Assembly (NCBI GenBank): GCA_964348455.1
Contig: CAYGCQ010000004.1
Location: 1 to 63,035, forward strand
Reading direction: 5' to 3'
DNA: 63,035 bases
Source: UBA10133 sp964348455
Lineage (GTDB): Bacteria; Patescibacteriota; Microgenomatia; UBA1400; MFAQ01
Below the pieces are notes generated by a model that saw nothing but the letters and a program-made list of their open reading frames with translations, had not been told where the DNA came from and ran no database searches. Of the stretch, positions 18,225 to 26,425 are shown in pieces (the first letter of the stretch is position 1; every line of letters starts with the position of its first letter). A program made the position numbers and the translations under genes.

Positions 18225-19091
18225 TTAGAAGGCGGGGATAGCTATATACTGAATATTGTTTTGGTAGACGCCAGCGGCTTGAGAACCTGAAACATTGACT
18301 TTGTAAGTGACTGTAGCAGCTGAGTCCGTGGCTACACCGGCTCGACTCATGATGGTGGCAGGAAGATCTATGTTTTGAATGGGAAAAGGCCGGAAGTAGG
18401 TGTTGTCGACAAAGTCAGCTACATCGACGTCGGTACCTTGTACATTGTAGCCAAATCCATAACTTGTCCCGGCTGTCCAAGGAGTCGCATCGGTCTGAGT
18501 ACACGTAGAAGCTATGTCACAAGAAGTGTCGGGAATGGTAGTGACATCGTTGGATAAGCGGAGAGGATGATCCTCGACCGCCTTAACGGTGTAACCATAT
18601 GCACTGCCGGTAGTGACGGTAAGAATGTTAGTCAAAAGAGAAGGGGTTCCGGGTATCAAGCTTCCGTAATTTAGTTCTAGATTGGAGATGGTAAAGGTGA
18701 AGGGGATGAAAGCATAGATGTATTGAAAACCTGCTTTGATGGTAAAACCAGAGGAGTCAAACTGTCCTTGAATCGTTTGGCCAACCGTGTCAGTAAGCTT
18801 AAAAGATGATGATGATTTACTTCCTCCTGTGATATTTATGGTTCCCATTTTTATCTCAAAAGCCGGAGAGGTGAGATTATCGGCAAGTGCCGGTGTGTGA
18901 AAACAAAAGGTGAAAATGATCGTAGTAATAATAAATAATATAAGCCTAAAATTAGATGAAAAAGGTATTTTTGGGGATTGTTTATCTACTTTGATACGGT
19001 TGTCTGAGCACCCCATGATGTGATTTGATGTAGTAAGAACTTTGGAAAAAAAAATGGGTGATATAGTTGAGGTTTGAGCTTGAGTGGACAT
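18225..19091 (-). CDS. Secreted WxL-like surface protein
   Basis: 288 residues with a hydrophobic export segment near residues 50-68 (LILFIITTIIFTFCF) ending HTPALA; the long head before it suggests the true start may be an internal Met (for example residue 26). The mature part begins SPAFEIKMGTINITGG, as in CPR secreted proteins of this kind, and the C-terminal part (SYGFGYNVQGTD ... YKVNVSGSQAAGVYQ) is paralogous to the product at 15685-17130. It is followed by a DUF916-like gene. Surface location is confident; molecular role unknown. Confidence 0.75.
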   Translation of the reverse strand: MSTQAQTSTISPIFFSKVLTTSNHIMGCSDNRIKVDKQSPKIPFSSNFRLILFIITTIIFTFCFHTPALADNLTSPAFEIKMGTINITGGSKSSSSFKLTDTVGQTIQGQFDSSGFTIKAGFQYIYAFIPFTFTISNLELNYGSLIPGTPSLLTNILTVTTGSAYGYTVKAVEDHPLRLSNDVTTIPDTSCDIASTCTQTDATPWTAGTSYGFGYNVQGTDVDVADFVDNTYFRPFPIQNIDLPATIMSRAGVATDSAATVTYKVNVSGSQAAGVYQNNIQYIAIPAF

Positions 19092-19124
19092 ACAATACCC
19101 GAATATAATCTGGGTAATAATGGT

Positions 19125-19859
19125 TTATAACTTTAACTTATCAGCTTCATTCTCAATGCTCTTTTCTAGAGTAGTTGTGGAGGTATAGAGAGTGATTAAG
19201 TCTTCTTGAATAGATTTTAATTTGTCCGGAATCCCAGGGGGAAGACTAAGCATTTTTCCTTTGGAGTTAAAGTACATAACAAGGTCCGTAGTTGCATTTA
19301 GAACCGTTGCTAGGGATGGTTTAGCTTTCTTGTTAATCCAAAGTAGACTCTCGGTCTCGGATTCTTTTAAGGCTTCTTTTAGGATTTTAATTTGACCTTT
19401 TGATACAAGTATCTCTAGATAGTTGCGAGAAAAAATTACAGCGATTGGAGTCATAAGAACTAGGGAAATCAAGTTAACAATCTTGTTTGTATCGAGGGAA
19501 GAAAAGTTTTGAATGAGAAAAATTATCACAATTATGAAAGAGGCTACCGCGGCTTGAATGGGTTCAAAAAGAAGTGCCAGGGCGAAGAATAAAAGATCTA
19601 AGAGAAAGAATAATGGAGAGATAACACCGCCGGTGGAGTAGATCAATAGAAGGCAGATGGTGTTTAGAATGATGGTAGAAGGGAAGTTAATTGCTTTTTG
19701 ATCAGTTGACCGTGAGAAAAATTTGAAGGCGAAATAGACCAATGTGAGTGCCCCGGTAAGCTGAAGATTGTATAGAGACAGGCTCGGAGAACTAGTCCAA
19801 AGCCAGGTTAGAATGATGGAAAGTGTCAAATATATAGTATGAGAAAAAACGAAGCGCAT
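19125..19859 (-). CDS. Six-helix membrane protein with coiled-coil tail, sensor-like
   Basis: About six membrane helices occupy residues 1-155, including GGVISPLFFLLDLLFFALAL, followed by a cytoplasmic tail of about 90 residues with helical segments (KILKEALKESETESLL) and a possible small sensory stretch (VLNATTDLVMYFNSKGKML). This resembles the input half of a histidine kinase, but no kinase, GGDEF or other output domain is present. It is the first gene of the minus-strand surface module. A TATTAT box ends 6 nt before the ATG. Possible orphan membrane sensor; function unproven. Confidence 0.7.
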   Translation of the reverse strand: MRFVFSHTIYLTLSIILTWLWTSSPSLSLYNLQLTGALTLVYFAFKFFSRSTDQKAINFPSTIILNTICLLLIYSTGGVISPLFFLLDLLFFALALLFEPIQAAVASFIIVIIFLIQNFSSLDTNKIVNLISLVLMTPIAVIFSRNYLEILVSKGQIKILKEALKESETESLLWINKKAKPSLATVLNATTDLVMYFNSKGKMLSLPPGIPDKLKSIQEDLITLYTSTTTLEKSIENEADKLKL

Positions 19860-20214
19860 ACTCTAATAATATCAGCAAAAATCATCTCAGGTATGAGAAT
19901 CAAGTGGGGTTTGCTTTGGAAGGAGAAGACGCAGGTGTTTTGTTAAAAAAAGAAGACTAATTTGTAATAGATATTACGCGGTAATTCTTCATTAAAATAT
20001 TGATTGTATATGATGTACTATGTTCATAATATAGCACTAGAATATCTTAAGTGATTATAAATTTATGCGTAGTATGTTTATTCCCGCATAAACTATACAG
20101 AGTGATTTTAGACAACTAATTCGAATATGTATTTGCGGAGATTGTCTAGTTTAATGATCCAAATGCTTTAGTTTAGAAGATGAGAAACTGTCAACTCGGA
20201 TGTATGATTAATTA
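19860..20214. promoter_or_regulatory. Divergent AT-rich intergenic region
   Basis: 355 bp without a gene, separating the surface module from comEA. A TATTAT box lies 6 nt before the minus-strand start, and a TATGAT box lies 6 nt before the comEA ATG. No other structure was recognised. Confidence 0.45.
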
Positions 20215-20826
20215 ATGGCAGTAATTACATTGGCAGAAAAAATCGAAAAGATGACGTTAGTAGATCGTCTTTTGATAGGAATCTTCCTGCTGGGATGCAT
20301 CCTCGCAATTACAAGCCTTTTTAGGGGTATTAGGAGTGGTGGTCAGGCTCAAATAGAGTACTTGGGTTCCGGTGATGATTCCGCCGGCAATGATAGTGTC
20401 CTAAAAATTATGGTGGATATTGAGGGAGCGGTAATTTCACCCGGAGTGTATGAACTTCCGATAAGATCTAGACTGAAGGACGTCTTAGTAGTTTCCGGAG
20501 GTTATGCAGTAGATGCTGACCGGGAATACTGTGAAAAGAACTTAAACTTGGCTCAAGAAGTCAAAGATGGTCAAAAGATATACATACCCACTCTCTTAGA
20601 TACCCCCCTTAATACGGGGTATGCTGAGGCTAAAAGTGGGAAAAAGATGATAAATCTAAACACGGGTACGATATCAGAATTGGATACCCTTTGGGGGGTC
20701 GGACTAGCTAGAGCGGAAACCATTGTGAAAAATAGACCATACAATTCTCCTGAAGAAGTAGTCTCCAAAGGTGGTATGACACAACAATTATTTGATAAGA
20801 ATTCTGAGGTGATTCAGCTTTTCTAG
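20215..20826 (+). CDS. comEA: Competence protein ComEA (membrane-anchored DNA receptor)
   Basis: 203 residues. An N-terminal membrane helix (near 19-36, LLIGIFLLGCILAITSLF) is followed by a SLBB-like domain (MVDIEGAVISPGVYELP, residues about 66-120) and a C-terminal helix-hairpin-helix domain (INLNTGTISELDTLWGVG). This is the classic ComEA order; it binds incoming double-stranded DNA at the cell surface. The stop overlaps the comEC start by one base, so the two are co-translated. No Shine-Dalgarno; TATGAT lies 6 nt before the ATG. Confidence 0.92.
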   Translation: MAVITLAEKIEKMTLVDRLLIGIFLLGCILAITSLFRGIRSGGQAQIEYLGSGDDSAGNDSVLKIMVDIEGAVISPGVYELPIRSRLKDVLVVSGGYAVDADREYCEKNLNLAQEVKDGQKIYIPTLLDTPLNTGYAEAKSGKKMINLNTGTISELDTLWGVGLARAETIVKNRPYNSPEEVVSKGGMTQQLFDKNSEVIQLF

Positions 20827-21947
20827 TGATGAGAAACAGGGTTCTTTTTCTTCTGATAACCCTAATATTTAGAAGTGCTCTAGGTCTGGTACTTGTTGGA
20901 AAATATACTCCTGGAGAAATTATTAGGGTAACTGGATACCCTAACAATCTGTATCAAGACATTACGAACTGCATCATCAAAATTGACAGATTTATATTTT
21001 CCTCAAAAAATATTTGCGCAAAATATCACGATACCGAAATTAGGGTAACTGGCACTATTACTTGGGTTCTGATAGATCGTATTAAAGGCAATATTCACCT
21101 TCGGGACGCTACATTAGAGGAAATTAGCACCACTCCTGTGTTAACTGAAGACAGTGCTGGTATATCTGACTTGATCGATAATCTCCGTGATTTTTTAGTT
21201 TCTATTTACCAAAGATTCATACCTGAACCGGAGGCAGGTCTTTTATCTGGGATAGTTCTTGGATATAAAAAAGATATAGGTCTAGAATTTTATAAACAAA
21301 TTGTGAACAGTGGGACCATCCATATTGCCGTTGCTTCAGGATATAACATACTACTTGTTGGTGGGGCCGTAATGTCTTTTTCCTTTTGGTTTTGTAAACG
21401 AGGTAAAGCTATATGGGTATCTATCTTTGCAATGATTTTTTACGCTGTTCTGGCCGGCGGTGACCCTCCTGTCGTCAGAGCTGTTTGGATGGCTGGGCTA
21501 CTCTATATTGGTCAGGTACTGGGAAGAGGTGCTCTATCTGCCTTGATACTGACTCTCACTGCCTGGTTGATGCTAATGATAGACCCCGGTCTAATAATCA
21601 GTGCTAGCTTCCAATTGTCTGTGGCAGCTAGTTATGGACTGATGGTGTTAGAGCCTAGAATCTCTGGATTCGTTGGAAGATATATTGGGGAGAAAGCATT
21701 GGGAGTAGTAAGTAGTGTTGGAATCCTAACAACTTTCTCGACGATGATAATGACACTGCCGATTTTGTGGTGGCATTTTGGAAGAATGAGTCTGATTGGT
21801 ATACTAAGTAATAGTTTGATATTACCTTTTGTTCCTGTCGTGATGATACTGGGGACAGGGATGATTCTGCTTCCTTGGGTGTTTTCGGTACCTGCATATG
21901 TGTTTGCGCATTGGATTGTGGTGATGATTAGATTTTTTGGAAACTAA
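20826..21947 (+). CDS. comEC: ComEC channel portion (Competence domain), separated from its hydrolase domain
   Basis: 373 residues. The N-terminal soluble part (IRVTGYPNN ... IRVTGTITWV) is followed by the multi-helix Competence domain with GLLSGIVLGYKKDI, AVASGYNILLVGG and DPPVVRAVWMAGLLY. It should form the DNA translocation channel. The ORF stops at RFFGN, about where intact ComEC proteins continue toward their C-terminal metallo-beta-lactamase domain. That domain is encoded separately at 22493-23305, after a 545-bp repeat-filled gap. Start is GTG 20826 or ATG 20829. Confidence 0.9.
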   Translation: MMRNRVLFLLITLIFRSALGLVLVGKYTPGEIIRVTGYPNNLYQDITNCIIKIDRFIFSSKNICAKYHDTEIRVTGTITWVLIDRIKGNIHLRDATLEEISTTPVLTEDSAGISDLIDNLRDFLVSIYQRFIPEPEAGLLSGIVLGYKKDIGLEFYKQIVNSGTIHIAVASGYNILLVGGAVMSFSFWFCKRGKAIWVSIFAMIFYAVLAGGDPPVVRAVWMAGLLYIGQVLGRGALSALILTLTAWLMLMIDPGLIISASFQLSVAASYGLMVLEPRISGFVGRYIGEKALGVVSSVGILTTFSTMIMTLPILWWHFGRMSLIGILSNSLILPFVPVVMILGTGMILLPWVFSVPAYVFAHWIVVMIRFFGN

Positions 21948-21960
21948 CTAAGAATTTTAT

Positions 21961-22440
21961 GTTCCTGTCGTGCTTATCCATTTTGAAAAACAGATGCTCT
22001 CCATTGTCTCTCGATCATATTTCCTTCTTGCGACCGATAATTCCTCGCCTCCTGCGGGCTCGGCTTATCTACATACTCGTCCCGAAATTCCGCATTCTGC
22101 GGAACCAAGCATTTCGGGACTGCGTAAATTCGCTCGAAGAAAAATGATCTACGACAATTATTGTGAAAATTCTAAATGGCAGGTTAACACTTTTCTGTTC
22201 CTGTCGTGCTTATCCATTTTGAAAAACGGATGCTCTTTCACCTGCGTGAAAGCCATCCTGGTTTGCAGCGAAAAATTTTCCGCAGGTGCGGAAAAACCGG
22301 CTTTTTCGCTTTACGCAATCTTTTCAAAACTGGATAATCACTTTGGAACTTATATATTTAGGTTCAAATGTTGCTTGCTGCGTATATTCGCTCGAAGAAA
22401 AATGATCTACGACAATTATTGCAGAGCCTTGCGCAATCTT
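21961..22440. repeat. Type C hairpin-rich element, two copies, splitting comEC
   Basis: Two direct copies share their left ends (21961-21999 and 22197-22235, TTCCTGTCGTGCTTATCC) and right ends (22128-22163 and 22385-22421, CGCTCGAAGAAAAATGATC). Left and right ends are partly complementary (GTCGT with ACGAC, CATTTT with AAAATG). The interiors differ in sequence but both hold nested hairpins: CCCGAAAT ... TTCCGC/GCGGAA ... ATTTCGGG, and GCGAAAAA ... TTCCGC/GCGGAA ... TTTTTCGC. Confidence 0.8.
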
Positions 22441-22492
22441 TTTAAAATTAGATATTCGCTTTGGAACGAATAACAGGATTTTTAGATCTGGA

Positions 22493-23305
22493 ATGAATAT
22501 TTGGCTTTTAAAGCGTATAAAATTAAGTGTGCAATGGAAAAGATGGGGGATTGTATTTGTCATACTGTTAATGCTCTGGGTGTGGCAGCAGTTACCGGAC
22601 GAGAAGTTGCATGTATATTTTTGCGATGTAGGTCAAGGCGATGGAGCTCTAATTGTTTTAGGTTCATTCCAGGCTGTAATTGACACAGGGGCATACGTAG
22701 ACACGATGACTTCGTGCTTATCAAGGGGTATGCCGTTTTGGGATAGAAAAATTGAGATAGTGTTCTTGAGTCATTCCGATAAAGACCATGTGGGGGCATT
22801 ACAGGGCCTGCGGCAAAGATACTCAATCGGTAAAGTAATTGATAGCCCGAAGTCTGGTGATCTAATTAGATACGGATTATTATCCTTTGATGTTGTGAAG
22901 GGAAGTGAGCCTGTTGTCGAGAAGGTGGATGTGGGTGGCAGTATAAGTAATGAGAGGTCGGTAGTGATGAGGGTGGCTTACAACAAGTTTTCAGCCATGT
23001 TCGCCGGAGACATGGATCTAGGTTCAGAGTTAGCACTTGTCAGTAAGGGTGTGCTTAGGAAGTCGCAAGTACTAAAAGTATCGCACCATGGCTCTAAATA
23101 TGGATCATCCCAAGTGTTTCTGAATATGATTATGCCTAAAATAGCGGTTATCTCTGTAGGAGCGAAAAATAATTATGGACACCCCAATGGAGATACTTTG
23201 TTACGTTTGGATGTGGTTGGCTCAAAAGTTCTACGAACTGATCTGATAGGCACTGTTCACCTAGTAACTGACGGAGACGGCATGCAAGTGTTAGTATCTA
23301 GATAA
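22493..23305 (+). CDS. ComEC-type metallo-beta-lactamase domain protein
   Basis: 270 residues. One membrane helix (near 17-32, WGIVFVILLMLWVWQQ) precedes a metallo-beta-lactamase fold with FCDVGQGDGALIVL, the metal-binding SHSDKDHVGAL, and SHHGSKYGSS. This is the hydrolase domain that in intact ComEC degrades one DNA strand during uptake. The helix plus domain fit directly onto the end of the upstream channel protein. It is encoded alone here and has no strong Shine-Dalgarno. Whether the two halves reassemble in the membrane is not known. Confidence 0.88.
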   Translation: MNIWLLKRIKLSVQWKRWGIVFVILLMLWVWQQLPDEKLHVYFCDVGQGDGALIVLGSFQAVIDTGAYVDTMTSCLSRGMPFWDRKIEIVFLSHSDKDHVGALQGLRQRYSIGKVIDSPKSGDLIRYGLLSFDVVKGSEPVVEKVDVGGSISNERSVVMRVAYNKFSAMFAGDMDLGSELALVSKGVLRKSQVLKVSHHGSKYGSSQVFLNMIMPKIAVISVGAKNNYGHPNGDTLLRLDVVGSKVLRTDLIGTVHLVTDGDGMQVLVSR

Positions 23306-23381
23306 TTGTTTTCCTAAGTGATGTGGGCTGTTAAATTAAGTGGTAATATATCTTTATCTTGTTCTTTAACTGGAGGTAACA

Positions 23382-23633
23382 ATGCTAATCGTCTTGTCAG
23401 TAGGGTCTTCATCAAATATCATTGTTGAGCTAGACGTTGTTCCAAGTGTGGGCGATATCGTGATTGATGTCCCAAATGGAAAACAGTATCTGATAAAAAG
23501 TCGAAGCCTTTTTGTGAAAGATGGAAATAACCCTTATGTGCCGACAGCATTTTGTTATGCTGATCCGCTAAGCGGTATCAGCATAGTTGCATATGACGAG
23601 ATGCTGGAAGCTTGTGCAAAATTCCATCCCTAA
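23382..23633 (+). CDS. Small hypothetical protein with its own leader and terminator
   Basis: 83 residues, mixed beta character (MLIVLSVGSSSNIIVELDVV, then GDIVIDVPNGKQYLI), no membrane helix or Cys motif. A strong Shine-Dalgarno (CTGGAGGTAACA) fixes the ATG. A hairpin terminator overlaps its stop. It fits the SD-led, self-terminated class seen repeatedly in this window. Family not recognised. Confidence 0.75.
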   Translation: MLIVLSVGSSSNIIVELDVVPSVGDIVIDVPNGKQYLIKSRSLFVKDGNNPYVPTAFCYADPLSGISIVAYDEMLEACAKFHP

Positions 23634-23649
23634 CAGGGATGGTTTTTTT
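23624..23649 (+). terminator. Intrinsic terminator
   Basis: CCATCCC-TAACA-GGGATGG stem followed by seven T; ends the small gene at 23382-23633. Confidence 0.9.
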
Positions 23650-24061
23650 ACGCAATTGTAATCATCTGATTGCACAGTTGGCATTTTAGATGTAATGCCT
23701 TTGTTAAAATGTGCCTCAAATTTGGTAAATAATGGTAAATTAGTTGCAAAAATAGCAATAATGTAATTGACTACAAAAATTACTCTACGGGATAGTTCTG
23801 AGTCGGTAGCCTGAAGTCTATAAAATTGAATAAATGTTTATATTTTCCTTTTGTAGAATAATGACTTTAATAAAAATCTTTTATTGAACTCAAAAATATA
23901 TTCGATACCCCCCGTAGGGGGTATATTTATTCTCCGCAAGCTCGAAATTGTTAAATTATGAGTTAAAAAATGACTACTGAAAAATTTGTTATTGAGATAA
24001 TTGGTAAGGTTGTAAATAAGAGTAAAGAGTTGTAATGGAAAATTTGGAAACGTTAAAATAA
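23650..24061. other. AT-rich intergenic region
   Basis: About 410 bp with no gene. It contains one strong short hairpin (TACCCCCC-GTA-GGGGGTA near 23927), which lacks a long T tract. Confidence 0.4.
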
Positions 24062-24084
24062 AAAAGACACCATAGGTGTCTTTT
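24062..24084 (-). terminator. Bidirectional hairpin terminator
   Basis: AAAAGACACC-ATA-GGTGTCTTTT; positioned to end the minus-strand gene at 24091-24456. Confidence 0.8.
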
Positions 24085-24090
24085 GTAAAG

Positions 24091-24456
24091 CTATTTATTT
24101 TCAGGAGATTGATTTCTGGCAGGACAGAGATTTAAGATGGTAGTGTGAGGATTAACCACGAGATTTAGTGGCATCCAAACCAGGTTTCCATTCGGATAGA
24201 CTAGAGAAATGATACCGAGCTTGAACCACTCTTTTTCCCCGGTGGCTCCTACTGAGTTTACGATAGCGTAATCATTTTCCATACAGCCTACACCATCGTG
24301 TACAGAAGCGGTGTTGAAGATGACTGCAACCTGGTCACCTGGTCTGAATTGAGGTTGGGCAGGAAGGTTTTGTACTCCTATGATTGCAAGAACTTCTCCA
24401 ATAACTAGTCCTATTAGGATCCCTAAAACCAAGTAAAAAGTATTATTGTTGTTCAT
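24091..24456 (-). CDS. Small membrane-anchored hypothetical protein
   Basis: 121 residues: an N-terminal helix (residues 6-27, TFYLVLGILIGLVIGEVLAI), then a beta domain with FRPGDQVAVIFNTASV, resembling a small barrel or KOW-like fold but not identifiable. A strong Shine-Dalgarno (AAAGGAGGTCAA) precedes the ATG, and a TAAAAT box lies at 24495-24500 on the opposite strand. A hairpin terminator follows. Confidence 0.75.
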   Translation of the reverse strand: MNNNNTFYLVLGILIGLVIGEVLAIIGVQNLPAQPQFRPGDQVAVIFNTASVHDGVGCMENDYAIVNSVGATGEKEWFKLGIISLVYPNGNLVWMPLNLVVNPHTTILNLCPARNQSPENK

Positions 24457-24554
24457 TTGACCTCCTTTTGATTCAAAGAGCTAGATTGCGAGTGATTTTA
24501 TCACAATGTTATAGGTGTTACGCAGTATATTGGCTTTGGGTTACAATTGGGAAT

Positions 24555-25829
24555 ATGAGATTTTCGCCTAAAGTTCACCTTCTTGGTAAGTTGAGAGTCA
24601 TTCTTGTTCCTGAGGTGCGCGAGAGCGTGACGGTAAGGGTCATGGTTGGTACCGGGAGTAGGGAGGAGACTGATAAGGAGGCCGGCAGTGCTCATTTTCT
24701 GGAACATTTTGTTTTTAAGGGCACCAAGCAGTTTCCTGGTATGTATGACATAAACGAAGCAGTTGAAAAGGTTGGAGGCGCTTTTAATGCCTACACAGGT
24801 CAGAATGAGATGGGCTTCTGGGTAAAGATGGATAAGGGAAACTTAGAACTGGCCACGAAAATAGTTGGGCAGGTGGTTACAGAGCCAATATTGCCTAAAA
24901 ATCATTTTGATAAAGAAAGAGGAACTATCCTTGAGGAGCTGTATATGTATGAGGATAGGCCAAGCTCTAAAGCGGCCGAGGAGTGTGAAAAAATATTTTA
25001 TGGAAAAACAGGCATGGGTAGACCAATCATAGGTACGGTAAAAAGTTTGAAGGATATGAAGGTGAGTGAACTGCGAAAATACTTTGATAAGTGGTTTGTG
25101 GCTGAAAACATGGTTGTTGGTGTAGTGGGCTCCTATGGCAGTGAGGAAGAAGTATTGAAAGTAATCGAGAAGGAGTTTGGATCATTAATTAAAGATGAGA
25201 GAAAAGCTCCGCCTAAAAATAAATTCGAGTGGGACTCTCAAACTGAGCCAAGAATTAAGCTCACTAGCCGTAAGGTTGAGCAGGCAGCTGTGGTGATGGC
25301 TTTCAGGTCCATAAATACTAATGATAAGAGACGGTATGCTCTGGAATTAATGAACATTATCTTTGGCAATGGCTGGATGTCCCGTTTGATGAGAGAGGTT
25401 CGCGAAGAAAGGGGCTGGGCATATTCGATTGGCTCTGATACTGAGCAGTTTTCTGATGCTGGAGGTTTATACATCGGAGCGGGTTTGCCAAAGAATAGAC
25501 TAAACGAAGCGGTGGAGCTAATCGTGGAGATTGCGCTGGGCTTGGTGGATAGTAAAAAATGGGCCATCAAGGCCGGTGAGTTAGATATTGCTAAGGCTAC
25601 ATTCCGTGGTAGGTTTGCACTGGCTTTTGACAAGCCAGAACAGGTACTGGGCTCGGCTCTGTGGGACTTGACCTTCCGAGACAAGATATATACTCCTGAG
25701 GAAAAGTTGGAGAGTATTGAAGCTGTAACTTTAGAAGATGTCAGAGAGTTAGCTAGGGATATATTCAAAAAGGAGAATCTTAGTATTTCCGTGGTCGGGG
25801 ATTACAAGAAGCTGGATTTTAAAATATAG
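24555..25829 (+). CDS. M16 family zinc metalloprotease (mitochondrial processing peptidase-like)
   Basis: 424 residues, the usual length for single-subunit bacterial M16B peptidases. The inverted zinc motif HFLEH is present near residue 50 (GSAHFLEHFVFKGT), with the downstream Glu region (ERGTILEELYMYEDRP). The C-terminal half keeps REVREERGWAYSI. The start at 24555 (MRFSPKVHLLG) was chosen because the residues before it do not fit the family, and because TACAAT ends 7 nt upstream, a leaderless pattern. It is followed after 2 bp by two RmlC-like cupin genes. It likely degrades or processes peptides; substrate unknown. Confidence 0.9.
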   Translation: MRFSPKVHLLGKLRVILVPEVRESVTVRVMVGTGSREETDKEAGSAHFLEHFVFKGTKQFPGMYDINEAVEKVGGAFNAYTGQNEMGFWVKMDKGNLELATKIVGQVVTEPILPKNHFDKERGTILEELYMYEDRPSSKAAEECEKIFYGKTGMGRPIIGTVKSLKDMKVSELRKYFDKWFVAENMVVGVVGSYGSEEEVLKVIEKEFGSLIKDERKAPPKNKFEWDSQTEPRIKLTSRKVEQAAVVMAFRSINTNDKRRYALELMNIIFGNGWMSRLMREVREERGWAYSIGSDTEQFSDAGGLYIGAGLPKNRLNEAVELIVEIALGLVDSKKWAIKAGELDIAKATFRGRFALAFDKPEQVLGSALWDLTFRDKIYTPEEKLESIEAVTLEDVRELARDIFKKENLSISVVGDYKKLDFKI

Positions 25830-25831
25830 AA

Positions 25832-26425
25832 ATGGATAAAAAGAATCTGGAAGACAAAAAATCAGGCCCAAGAAAATTTATAATCACTCCTATTGCCAAT
25901 ACAGTAGTGGTCAAATCTGTTAAATACAAAAGTAAACCTGATGGTTGGATAAAGGAGATTGTGGATTTTGGTGAGCTTGGATATTATTTTGGTACAAAGT
26001 TTGAACCTAGGGTGGAGTATCTCCAGTGGTCACCTGAAGGTGTGGGTAGGGGTGCTCATCTCGAAAGCAGATCCAAAATAATTTCGGTGATTTTTGGGAG
26101 AATTTATTTTTGTATGCTGGATTTAAGACCTGGTGATGACTTTGGTAAAACAAATGAGTTCTATTTGGGAGAAGGAAAAGATTCGCTTGGGGACTCAATC
26201 TTAGTTCCTGAAGGGGTTTTAAACTACTTGGTACCTGTGGGCGGTGAAGCTTTTTTAAACTACATCGCCAATTCTCCTTACAACAAATTTGATAATGGTA
26301 AAACATTGGATATGAGGGATCATTCTCTTGAATTTCATTTACCGGATAAAAGCGTGCAGCATATACCTGAGGGAGAAGAAACTAACCTTATGAGTTATCA
26401 AGATTTTATGAGTAGTTTAAAATGA
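25832..26425 (+). CDS. RmlC-like cupin (dTDP-4-dehydrorhamnose 3,5-epimerase-like)
   Basis: 197 residues of cupin type. GRGAHLESRSKIISVIFGRI aligns with the RmlC motif around the conserved His, followed by LDLRPGD and a later VPEGVLNYLVP turn. It overlaps the next gene by 4 bp (ATGA), so they form one transcriptional unit with the M16 gene. The conserved LRGLH of true RmlC is altered to GRGAH, so sugar epimerase activity is uncertain. A sugar-modifying or sugar-binding cupin is the safest call. Confidence 0.7.
   Translation: MDKKNLEDKKSGPRKFIITPIANTVVVKSVKYKSKPDGWIKEIVDFGELGYYFGTKFEPRVEYLQWSPEGVGRGAHLESRSKIISVIFGRIYFCMLDLRPGDDFGKTNEFYLGEGKDSLGDSILVPEGVLNYLVPVGGEAFLNYIANSPYNKFDNGKTLDMRDHSLEFHLPDKSVQHIPEGEETNLMSYQDFMSSLK

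Noticed and set aside
21970..22473. A 167-residue plus-strand ORF between the comEC halves
   Set aside because: It lies wholly in the repeated hairpin element and its translation repeats itself; no independent gene features.
23927..23945. GGGGGTAT hairpin as a terminator
   Set aside because: No long T tract and no gene ending near it.
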